From assembly GCA_029098225.1 (NCBI GenBank), contig JAQXNX010000003.1:119203-183202 (forward strand): a stretch of 64,000 bases of DNA. The letters run 5' to 3'. The DNA comes from Spirochaetales bacterium (lineage in GTDB: Bacteria > Spirochaetota > Spirochaetia > Treponematales > Treponemataceae). Shown here in pieces: positions 55,108 through 62,900 of this stretch. Under the pieces are notes generated by a model. The model was not told where the DNA came from. It saw only the letters and a program-made list of their open reading frames with translations, and did not search any database. The position numbers and the translations under genes are program-made. Position 1 is the first letter of the stretch; the number at the start of each line of letters is the position of its first letter.

Positions 55108-55418
55108 ATTTCCTTTACCGTGTGTATTACGTGAGTGACGGCTCCTGTGACTATTGTGTCTTCAAGAGATTTCTTGATTTTGTAAACTCTGCTCAAAGCA
55201 AAATGACCTTCTGATTCATAGACTACGAGGCTGTTAGGTGTAATTCTTTTGGCACGGTCGATTATGAGGATGTCACCGTTAAAGATTCCCATGCCGGTAT
55301 AGTTTGAACTTTCGATTTTCATTACGACTGTTGCCGACGGATGCTTTATGAGGATGTTATTAAAATCTATGCCTTTCTGTTCATAGCCCTGTGCTGGGCT
55401 TGGAAAACCTGTAATCAT
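55104..55418 (-). CDS. UmuD'-like protein lacking the N-terminal arm and the Ser-Lys dyad
   Basis: A 104-residue UmuD homologue. Its N-terminus MITGFPSPAQGYEQKGIDFN aligns with E. coli UmuD from Gly25, the first residue after self-cleavage. The catalytic Ser60 position is Asn (IESSNYTGMGI) and the Lys97 position is Ser (GHFALSRV), so self-cleavage is not possible. It therefore looks like a permanently processed UmuD'. The ATG at 55418 is fixed by a consensus promoter (TTGACA, 17 bp, TATAGT) whose -35 lies just inside the alternative TTG start at 55469. Confidence 0.8.
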   Translation of the reverse strand: MITGFPSPAQGYEQKGIDFNNILIKHPSATVVMKIESSNYTGMGIFNGDILIIDRAKRITPNSLVVYESEGHFALSRVYKIKKSLEDTIVTGAVTHVIHTVKEI

Positions 55419-55427
55419 GATAAAATA

Positions 55428-55456
55428 ACTATATTGTGTGTTTTTAGATTTGTCAA
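55428..55456 (-). promoter_or_regulatory. Consensus promoter of the umuD'-umuC pair
   Basis: On the minus strand TTGACA (plus 55451-55456), a 17-bp spacer and TATAGT (plus 55428-55433) are followed by nine bases and the ATG. The transcript would be leaderless or nearly so. The site shares a 94-bp gap with the divergent repressor gene, so that repressor may control it. Confidence 0.7.
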
Positions 55457-55499
55457 TTAAAATACTCAAATAGGTATTTATTTTATTTAAATTCGGGTG

Positions 55500-55505
55500 T
55501 ATATT
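55500..55505 (+). promoter_or_regulatory. -10 box of the LexA/CI-type repressor gene
   Basis: TATATT is followed by six bases and the ATG at 55512; no ribosome-binding site is present. This is the same -10 to ATG distance as at the two tail-gene promoters, predicting another leaderless message. Confidence 0.5.
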
Positions 55506-55511
55506 AAAAAT

Positions 55512-56132
55512 ATGGAAGCTGATGTTTTCTGGAAAAAGGTAAAACAGATTCTCACAGGATTGGACAGGAATCAGGAATGGCTTTGCGAACAGGCCGGGAT
55601 TCCGCTTTCGACTTTGCGTAATAAGATTTGCATTAGCCGTATGCCGACTTTTGAAGAGGTTATGAAAATCTTAAAAGTATTTAAGATGACTCTTGAAGAG
55701 TTTACTGCTTATCCTGATACACCGCAAAAAGATGTGATTAATATTCCGGTTTACGAGCAGGCTTTTTCTGCAGGACGCGGCCAGGAGTTTGGAGATTCTT
55801 CTGAGATTATTGATTATGTTGCGCTTCCTAATGAACTGAAAAAATACACTGACAATATTTGTGCTTCTTATGTCCGCGGTGACTCTATGGAACCGACATT
55901 GTTTGATAACGATATCATTGTGTATGACAATTTTGGTTATGACGGCACTGATGGGATTTATGCTATTAACTACCGCGGTTGTGCTTTTGTAAAACGTCTG
56001 CAGCGAGCTAAAGATTATGTAAGGATTATTTCTGATAATAAGAAGTATGATGAGATGACTGAGAACGGAGAAAGTGAAGACTTTCGCGTTGTTGGGAAAG
56101 TTAGGTACGTGATGCATAAGGTGCAGGGATAA
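55512..56132 (+). CDS. LexA/CI-type repressor with S24 self-cleaving domain
   Basis: A 206-residue repressor. N-terminal HTH (KKVKQILTGLDRNQEWLCEQAGIPLSTLRNKI), cleavage-type AFSAGRGQEF (Ala-Gly), then the S24 peptidase domain with catalytic serine in VRGDSMEPTLFDNDIIVYD and lysine in GCAFVKRLQ. It should lose activity on RecA-dependent cleavage, linking the element or the divergent umuD'C pair to DNA damage. A frame start at 55497 lies on the -10 box; 55512 is preferred. Confidence 0.88.
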   Translation: MEADVFWKKVKQILTGLDRNQEWLCEQAGIPLSTLRNKICISRMPTFEEVMKILKVFKMTLEEFTAYPDTPQKDVINIPVYEQAFSAGRGQEFGDSSEIIDYVALPNELKKYTDNICASYVRGDSMEPTLFDNDIIVYDNFGYDGTDGIYAINYRGCAFVKRLQRAKDYVRIISDNKKYDEMTENGESEDFRVVGKVRYVMHKVQG

Positions 56133-56136
56133 GGAA

Positions 56137-56751
56137 ATGAAAGAAGATATTTTAGAACAAGTTGTAGAAGATTGGTATGTTTCACAACCAGGATGGTTTG
56201 TAAAACATAATATAAAATATAAACCTGATGATCAACGAACTGATTATGTTTCTTCACTCGATTCTGTCCATTCAGATATAGACATTTTGACATATTCATC
56301 AATAAAACATACTCCGGATAATGTACATGTAATATCTTGTAAATCTTGGCAGGGAGGATTAAGTTTAAAATATCTTTATGACATTATAGAAGAAGGTTGT
56401 AATCATAAAGATTGGAAATATTTTCGTGAATTAGTTTCTGATAAATGGATAGAAGCTTTTATAAAGAAAATCGAAGAAGAAACAGGTCAAAGAAATTTTA
56501 CTTATAAAATTGCTGTTACAAAATTAAATAAATCAAAAATTGATTATCGTCCTAAAATAATAAATAATACAAAATTAATACAAAGATTTAAAAAATATAA
56601 TTCTGATATCAAGATAGATTTTATTGAATTGAAAGATATAGTTTCAGAAACAGTTAAAAGATTAAAATTAAAAGATACACCATCGGTAGAAATGACAGAT
56701 GTTGGACGTCTTCTCCAATTAATAAATGCAGCTGAAATGAATATTTCATAA
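56137..56751 (+). CDS. Putative restriction-endonuclease-fold protein
   Basis: A 204-residue, A+T-rich gene four bases after the repressor. HSDIDILTYSSIKHTPDNVHVISCKSWQGG gives a D-x-D followed by a strand ending in C-K, similar to Mrr/PD-(D/E)XK layouts (with the E of E-x-K replaced by Ser/Cys). A helical C-terminus follows. It may be a repressor-coupled nuclease or defence gene at the end of the element. Moderate evidence only. Confidence 0.5.
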   Translation: MKEDILEQVVEDWYVSQPGWFVKHNIKYKPDDQRTDYVSSLDSVHSDIDILTYSSIKHTPDNVHVISCKSWQGGLSLKYLYDIIEEGCNHKDWKYFRELVSDKWIEAFIKKIEEETGQRNFTYKIAVTKLNKSKIDYRPKIINNTKLIQRFKKYNSDIKIDFIELKDIVSETVKRLKLKDTPSVEMTDVGRLLQLINAAEMNIS

Positions 56752-57148
56752 ATTTAATTAATAGATTTTTCCTTTTCCCCCGTGCCCCCAGAGCGGCTGG
56801 CGCCTTTTATAAGCTCTGAAGCAAAGCGGTGGCCGGAAGAGGAGTTTTGCTTGAAGCCTAAATATGTGCTCTAAAGAGCGTGTTTTAATTGAATTGAATA
56901 TTAATGCGCTCTTTGATTTTTGTGCTTTTAGTGTTTGTACAATGTCGTTGAAGTATGTTGAATTGCTTATATTTTTATAAGTTCTCTTAGAGCGCATTTT
57001 CATAAAAAATTAAAATAAATTTTATACGTAATATGTAATATATCTTAAAATCACATATGCTCTGCATATGTGCTCTTTACAGTAAACGACAGCAGATTAA
57101 ATTTTTTGAAAAGATTTTTGACCGCTGCGCGCGCTCCCCCCACGGTTT
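56752..57148. other. Gene-free stretch with inverted repeats
   Basis: No convincing gene. It contains CCCCCGTGCCCCCAG at 56776, echoing C-rich parts of the nested repeats elsewhere; a 10-bp inverted pair AATGCGCTCT (56903-56912) with AGAGCGCATT (56989-56998); and a perfect 9-bp hairpin CACATATGC (57052-57060) with GCATATGTG (57064-57072). Confidence 0.5.
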
Positions 57149-57385
57149 TTATTTTAATGCGGCCATGACCGGATTTTCTTTTTTGAAAATCTCGATTTGT
57201 TCAGGAGTCAACTTATCAGGGTAATCTGTCCAGAAATTGAAAATGGTTTCCTGGTCGAAACTGAAAAGATATGGACCTTCCTGTTCTGGAGTTTCGACCT
57301 TCCAGATTTTTTCATCTTTTGAGTTCTTGTAAAAATCGTGGCCGTTCTTGTATTCGTTGATACCTTCTTCGTATTCATCACTCAT
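57149..57385 (-). CDS. Small acidic hypothetical protein
   Basis: A 78-residue cytoplasmic protein beginning MSDEYEEGINEYKNGHDFYK, acidic and aromatic, with a closing helix (DKLTPEQIEIFKKENPVMAA). A TATAAT on the minus strand is followed by six bases and this ATG, so it has the leaderless arrangement seen elsewhere. It is the only credible gene in the 2-kb right end of the element. Not recognised. Confidence 0.55.
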   Translation of the reverse strand: MSDEYEEGINEYKNGHDFYKNSKDEKIWKVETPEQEGPYLFSFDQETIFNFWTDYPDKLTPEQIEIFKKENPVMAALK

Positions 57386-57893
57386 GGTTTTATTATACAT
57401 CGGTTTTCTGAAAATCGGTAGACGCGGAGCGAAGACTGCTTTTCAAACACAAGCGTCTGCGAAGCAGGCGCAAACTTTTGAAAGCTGTCTGAGCGGAGTC
57501 TGGAAGATGAAGTTTCCGGGTGGAAGATCATCAGGTTGTCCGCCGCAGGCGGACTGGGAAGAGAGATTTTTATTTTGGAAGATGAAACTCGGAAGAAGCA
57601 GTCTTGCTTCAAACTCAAGGGTGCGAAGCGGCCATAACTTTTGGCAAGTCTGCTTCTGGAGCTGGAAGAATCATCGGCACACTGAGCGGCGGGAGCGCAC
57701 GGACGCGCGACCAGAGCGACATTTGTATGAGCGTTTCCTGAGTGGAGAATAAATGTATCGCTGTAAGAGGCGGCAACACGGATGTTGCCGCCTTGCCGAT
57801 TGAGCGCAGGGGCTTGTCCCCTGGGCGATTGAGGCAATTCTCCCATACGAAAGAAGTTCCCGAAAAGCCGCCACTGTAGAACCAACTGAGCAT

Positions 57894-58057
57894 CTTAAAA
57901 CTGCGGGACAACTGCAATGTTGAGCAAAAGGTTTGCCCCCTAATTCCCCCCGAGAGCGGTTCAATAGCATTCCTTAATTTTTGGAAAGGGGGTGTTGGGG
58001 GGGTGCCCCGCGGCAGGGGGGAAGGGGGAAAACCTTTTGCGTGCCCGCAGTTTTAAG
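57894..58057. repeat. Nested inverted repeat, second member of the family
   Basis: The outer arms CTTAAAACTGCGGG (57894-57907) and CCCGCAGTTTTAAG (58044-58057) are a perfect 14-bp pair. The inner arms GCAAAAGGTTT (57924-57934) and AAACCTTTTGC (58030-58040) are a perfect 11-bp pair, followed by CCCCC/GGGGG. The plan (A+T-rich outer arm with CTGCGGG, C/G tracts inside) matches 10794-10946 near the ATP synthase operon. Confidence 0.6.
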
Positions 58058-58602
58058 TTGCGACACCCACCCGATGCATTTTTCATTAACGGACCAACTT
58101 GTAGAACTCTGATACGTTTGGCGGCTTTTGCAAAAAGATGACCCATATAACCGCCACGACCAATGTTTACTGTAGTTTCAATTTTTGCGGATGGAAGGTG
58201 CAATGCCCTTCATCCCGATGATTGGCCCACGTGCGGAAACAGGCAGGACACAAAGCGGAACGCTACTGCGTAACGAAGTGAAGCAGATGCGTGGAGCGAC
58301 TGGCCTGACTGTGCTTGCATTGTTCCTGCGTGCGTCGCTACTTTGCGCGGCTACCTGCGAGCTTACTAGTAAATGCAAACAGTCTGCGAAGAAATGAAGC
58401 GCAACGAAGTGAAGCGGAATGAGTGAGCTGTCTGTTTGCTACCTTTTTGGAAGATGGCACTTGTGGGACCAGGAGAAATGTAGTGAGCGGAAACGGTACG
58501 AAGTACGGTTGGAGCGAACGGCTCTTAAGAATACCTTTTTCTCAGCGTATTTTTTTTATCTCAGCCCTCAGGGCTGAGAGGATTTGGGATTAAAATTATG
58601 TT

Positions 58603-58627
58603 TGAATTTGGGATTTGATTTGATAAA
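58603..58627. repeat. Right-end counterpart of the integrase arm repeats
   Basis: GAATTTGGGAT then ATTTGATAAAA, the same words and order as at 21364-21390 next to the integrase. It lies about 130 bp inside the right att repeat, as expected for an arm-type site. Confidence 0.5.
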
Positions 58628-58754
58628 AGCGATACGACATTAAACGACATTCAAAAATCTTTGGTTGTCTAACTCCTTATTTTATGATATTATACATATA
58701 ATCATATGAAAGCTTTTGAATATCTTTGATTTACGTTGAAGATATGAATTATAA

Positions 58755-58798
58755 CTTCCAAGCTGATGACGAGGGTTCGACTCCCTTCATCCGCTCTT
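58755..58798. repeat. att direct repeat, right copy (44 bp)
   Basis: Identical to 21180-21223. Only the 3' part of tRNA-Gly is present; the bases upstream do not restore the 5' half. It marks the right boundary of the element. Confidence 0.92.
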
Positions 58799-58799
58799 T

Positions 58800-58828
58800 A
58801 AAACCACTCGTTTAGAGTGGTTTTTTTT
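58800..58828 (+). terminator. Intrinsic terminator after the right att repeat
   Basis: AAAACCACTC (58800-58809) and GAGTGGTTTT (58815-58824) with a five-base loop and a T run. It occupies the same place relative to att as the different stem at 21226-21257, and both are followed by ATGCCTAAATGCTT and AAGGATTTAG. This shows that the right flank is itself the left end of a related element. Confidence 0.75.
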
Positions 58829-58940
58829 ATGCCTAAATGCTTGCAATGTAAGGATTTAGACATGAAATGTGTAAGTTTTTTACTTGTTCCAGAACCGGAA
58901 TTAAGAATGAAAACTGCATAAACAGAGGCCTTTTAGTGGC

Positions 58941-58982
58941 GATTGTCTAGAGGATTGACTAGAACATTGTCTAGACGATTGG
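58941..58982. repeat. ATTG(T/A)CTAGA repeats: probable arm sites of a second element
   Basis: GATTGTCTAGA, GATTGACTAGA and ATTGTCTAGA occur at 12-13-bp spacing, then a partial GATTGG. They lie between the post-att terminator and an integrase-type start (59045), the position held by the TTTGATAA repeats in the first element. The different sequence suggests a different integrase specificity. Confidence 0.5.
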
Positions 58983-59042
58983 AATAAAAAGCTGAAAGTT
59001 GTCCTGTTTAGGCTCGTATAATCACTCTCTTTCAGGAGGTTT

Positions 59043-59543
59043 TTATGCGTCAGTTTTACCTATTACGCGGTTTGTATCAGCATTATCGTCATCGGAAGGT
59101 TCTTCTCCATAGTATTCAAGAATTTCTTTTGTAGAATCAACATCAATCATTAATTCAACTTCTGAAATAAAAGGGACATCATCATCAACTAAGTGATACT
59201 TTTTATTTATTCTATTAACATCATCTATTAAACTATCTCCTAAAGAATATTGGGTACCAATAGTTTGTAATTCAATCAATTTTTCAACAAATTTATCGAC
59301 AGAAGTAGAATGTATTTCATGTCTTTTGTGGGAAAGATCTGCAATAGGCATTAATTCTATAAACAAATTCAACATTTCATCACTATATGTTTTCGAATCT
59401 ATTTGTTCTTTTATTATTTTTGCATTTTCTTCAGTTGTATTTTTTGTTAAAATTGAATAGATAATTTTATCCATTCCTTCTTTTGAAATCCTATTTGCAT
59501 AATCTGTTTTTCTTTGAAAGTCCTCTTTTGTTAAATTAGCCAT
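59043..59543 (-). CDS. Hypothetical protein whose 3' end uses integrase-remnant DNA
   Basis: About 166 residues, helical and acidic, starting MANLTKEDFQRKTDYANRIS; AAGGAG lies ten bases upstream, and a longer frame to 59594 is possible. Its last codons (NRVIGKTDA) are the reverse of the integrase start, so its stop was acquired at the junction. No motif recognised. It is A+T-rich and divergent from the SIR2-STAND locus, so it may be part of the second element's defence cargo. Confidence 0.5.
   Translation of the reverse strand: MANLTKEDFQRKTDYANRISKEGMDKIIYSILTKNTTEENAKIIKEQIDSKTYSDEMLNLFIELMPIADLSHKRHEIHSTSVDKFVEKLIELQTIGTQYSLGDSLIDDVNRINKKYHLVDDDVPFISEVELMIDVDSTKEILEYYGEEPSDDDNADTNRVIGKTDA
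59045..59134 (+). pseudogene. Integrase remnant of a second element
   Basis: TTCAGGAGG, then ATGCGTCAGTTTTA(C/T)CT as in front of and at the start of int at 21467. The reading MRQFYL matches the intact integrase and then diverges; the frame stops after 29 codons. The rest of the gene appears to have been replaced by a leftward gene whose last codons are these same bases read in reverse. Confidence 0.7.
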
Positions 59544-59706
59544 AGTACAAAAACTCCTTTTTTTAGTGTAAATATTCAATTCTGTTAGAACCACAATTTA
59601 AATAATAAGAGTATATTAGAGAAAAGTCATTTAACTAAGAATTTGATTTTTATATATGTGAATGAACAATTTTATTAGACTTTAAGAACTCTATTATTTT
59701 CTTGCG

Positions 59707-59751
59707 AAAGCGTGATTTTTTATCCCTTAAAGCTATATTCTGTGCTATAAT
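59707..59751 (+). promoter_or_regulatory. Promoter region of the SIR2-STAND locus with the shared 17-bp motif
   Basis: AAAGCGTGATTTTTTAT (59707-59723) is identical to 30318-30334 in front of the restriction cassette. TATAAT lies at 59746-59751, before the inactivated XRE gene. The remaining bases from 59544 to 59956 hold no other feature. Confidence 0.5.
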
Positions 59752-59760
59752 ATTTTATCT

Positions 59761-59931
59761 CTGCAAGTTGATTACACTAAGCTCTGGGAACGCTATAAAG
59801 AAAAAGGTTATAAGAATAAAACTGATTTAATTACTCTTGCTGGTGTTTTTACCAATAACGTTTCAAAGCTTAATAAAGGTGAATATGTCTCTATGGAAAG
59901 TCTTTCTAAGAGAAGAAATCTCCTTCATTGA
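59761..59931 (+). pseudogene. Inactivated XRE/Cro-type regulator
   Basis: The frame reads VDYTKLWERYKEKGYKNKTD and on through an HTH (LITLAGVFTNNVSKLNKGEYVSMESL), like short Cro-type regulators that usually start MxVDYTKLW. Here the expected ATG is CTG (CTG CAA GTT GAT), and the frame ends early at TGA 59929. Both changes suggest loss of function, which could leave the downstream defence gene unregulated. A non-standard start remains possible. Confidence 0.6.
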
Positions 59932-59956
59932 AAGTAAAGTGCGGGAGATGTAAGGT

Positions 59957-62900
59957 ATGGATAATAAATTAACTTGTGATGATTTAAAATCAAGAATTAA
60001 AGTAAATGACGATGATTTTTTTCATATTTTTTTAGGTGCAGGTGCTTCTGTATCATCTGATATAAAAACCGGACAGCAGCTTGTATGGGAATTTAAGAAA
60101 GAGATATTTTGTGAAAAAAATGAAAAATCTCCGAATGAATATTCAGAATTATCAGATGAACAGAAAAAAGAAATACAAAATTTCTTCGACCATTTAGATG
60201 GATATCCACCAAATGGTGCATCTAATGAATATTCTTTTTATTTTTATAATTATTTGAAAACTCCTGAGGATAGAAGTAAGTTTATACAAAAACTAGTAAA
60301 AGACAAAAAACCACAGATTGGTTATCAAGTACTTGGAAAGCTTATTATCGATGGAAAATTTAAAAATATATGGACAACAAATTTTGACGAATTAATTGAA
60401 CACGGTATAAGGGCTATTGATTATACACAAACAATAAATGTTTATAGCTCTTCTAATCCTGGTAATGCTATTAATAACAACCAGTTTCCTAGTGTCACTA
60501 AATTACATGGTGATTTTAGATATGATTACCTTAAAAATACAGAAGAGGAATTAAAGAGTACAGAAGACACATTAGCGAAACAATTCAAAAAGAAACTTAT
60601 AGATCATGGTTTAATTGTAATTGGCTATTCAGGTAATGATGAGTCTATTAAAAAATTATTTGATGAAGGATTCAATAATCAAGAGTTCTTAAATAAGGGG
60701 TTATTTTGGTTATGCAGAGATTCTAAGAATGTTTCAGATAATGTTTTGAAGATTCTTGAAAAAGCAAAGACCGTAAATGAATACTCTAGTTTAATTGAAA
60801 TTTCGGATTTTGATAATTTCATGAAAAGTTTATTTATTTATTTGGGATATGACTTATCATCTATTAACAATAATTATCCTTCGCTTATTAATAATAACCC
60901 CCAAGAAGCAATCCTAAATTCAGAAAATACTACCATTCAAAATGTTACGAAAATTAAAAATGAAAGTGAAACTAATAATCAAACGCAAGAGATTTCACTA
61001 ACTCAAATAAATGATAATAAAAATGAAAAGAATATTGGAGAAGAAAAAAATAAAGAAAAGGCTAAAAATAAAACTATTAATCAAGCGCAAGATAGTTCAA
61101 CAAATCAAATAAATAGTAATGAAAAAGAAAAAAATAATAATACAAATTTTGAATGTTATTACAATTCAAAATTAAAAATTACTCCTAAAAAAATTGAAGA
61201 ATTCTATCTTCCTTTTTATAAAAAGAAATTAATTGATGAAGATAATAATACTGCAACTATAGGTATTGAAGAATTTAAAAAAGTTGTAATTAAACTCATC
61301 CTGGAAAAACAATGGAATGATTTTTCAAATATAGCGTTAAGAGGAATTGCAGGAATTGGTAAAACATTAGAGTTATACAGTTTATATAATGAAATAATTG
61401 ATATGAATAATAATGGTACATTAAAAGAAAAATGTATTCCTATATTTATTAATTTAAGCAATTATACAAATACTGCATTTAATTTTATAACCAATAATGA
61501 AAAATATCTGATATTTATCGATGGATTTGATGAAATATGTGATACGTTACTTCTAAAAATACAAAAGCAACTAATGGAAATTCATTCTCTTTATTCTAAT
61601 ATTCGAATTATAATTTCTTTACGTAATAGAATTTTGATAGATGAATTTGAAAAGAAATTACATATACATTCCTTTATACTTCAAAGAATTTTAGAAAAAG
61701 AAAACATTAATAGTTCAGATTTAACAAAAGTTATAATCAATGATTTAGGTTCAATTCCAATAAGTAAAAATATCGAAAGTTTAAAAAACACTTCAGATTA
61801 TAAAAAATATTTACAAAATTTATTATCATTAATTCTTATAGAGGACAAACGACGTTATGATAATTCTTTAAATATAACATATAGGCGTAAAGATTTATCA
61901 AAAATAAATTTAAATGTTACTGAACAATATTTAAAACAAATTGCGTTTTTCCAAGTAACAAAAAATAAATCTTTTATTACAGAAAGTGAATTGTATAATT
62001 TAATTGAAAATAAAGAACAATTTGAATTCATATTAAAATCTTCATTATTTGAATTTAATGAACCAAACCATATTTGTTTTGTTTCTGAAATATATTTATT
62101 TTATTATTGTTCTCTTTATATTATAAATCTACCATTTAGCAAAATAAAAAACATATTTTTTACTTCGTATGGAAAAATAAAAGAGCAAAGAGTTAAAGCA
62201 ATCCAATACATTCTCAATTTTATTGATTATAATTCAAAGCTTTATACTTTAATTATTGATACAATTAAAAATGAAACATTGGCCTATATCTTATTAACAA
62301 ACTATAACAAACTTTCGCCGATTGAAAGAATTAATTTTTATAAATCTATCATACAAGAATTTGATAATAATACGAAGATTATTTATTATGCTCGTTTTAT
62401 ACAAACTCATGATTTATTAGAAAATACAGATTCATTATCAGATTCAATGCATAATCTTTTACCAGAAGTATTTTATGATGAAGCTGTAAAACTACATTGC
62501 GATACGATTAAAAACTTTTTAAGGAATCCAACTATAGAAGATATAACTACTTTCGAAAATGCAGTTATTTTGCTTGGTGTACATGATAAATTCTGGAAAG
62601 AAAAACAGTATCCTTTACTAAAGGAAGTTGCTGTTCCGTTAATACGATTTTTTCGTGAAAATGAAATTGCAAAGAAAATGAAAGGTCTGCTTTCAGAAGA
62701 TATTATATTAAGCTGGTTTGAAGATTATAATTGGACAATCAATTGGGAAGAAAAAGAATGGGCTACATTTGTAAAAGAAATTGCTAACATTACTAATACA
62801 GAGTTCTTTAATTTAAAAAATGAGAATGAATTCCGTATAAAACTAAAGTTATTTAATCATTTTCATTCAAATTTCTATATTAGAAGATTACTTGTTCCTC

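Larger units (their letters stand above)
57386..58754. other. Repeat-rich, gene-free right end of the element
   Basis: About 1.4 kb of G+C-rich sequence with many short hairpins (for example CGTCTGCGAAGCAGGCG, CCGCCGCAGGCGG, and GGCGGCAAC with GTTGCCGCC at 57769-57792) and GAAGTGAAGC/GCGAAGCGGAA words. Open frames on both strands are repeat-driven with biased composition and no ribosome-binding sites. It holds a nested inverted repeat, probable integrase arm sites (58603-58627) and the right att repeat at its end. Confidence 0.55.
21180..58798. mobile_element. Integrated prophage-like element in tRNA-Gly with defence cargo
   Basis: It is bounded by the 44-bp att repeat, about 37.6 kb. Module order: integrase; HTH; small and large terminase; portal; LuxR-type protein; prohead protease; major capsid; two connectors; 11.3 kb of defence cargo (about 30282-41574); tube-like and hub-like tail genes; XhlA-like, NlpC/P60 and holin-like lysis genes; fibre-type genes; D5 helicase; XRE repressor; toxin-like cassette; UmuC and UmuD'-like; LexA-type repressor; nuclease-like gene; repeat-rich tail. 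No tape measure, chaperone or sheath gene is visible. It may be a compact siphovirus, a decayed prophage, or a capsid-forming satellite that borrows tails. Confidence 0.9.

Noticed and set aside
55419..55469. TTG start at 55469 giving a UmuD with an N-terminal arm
   Set aside because: The TTG overlaps the promoter region upstream of the -10, has no ribosome-binding site, and the extra residues do not resemble the UmuD arm.
57386..58400. Several open frames of 60-170 codons in the repeat-rich right end
   Set aside because: They overlap on both strands, are encoded by hairpin words, have Arg/Ser/Pro-rich composition and no ribosome-binding sites.
58556..58581. Terminator at the CTCAGCCC/GGGCTGAG hairpin
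   Set aside because: The T run precedes the stem on the plus strand and no U tract follows it on either strand.
58755..58800. A second tRNA-Gly gene at the right att repeat
   Set aside because: Only the 3' 41 bases match; the upstream bases give no acceptor or D-arm partner.
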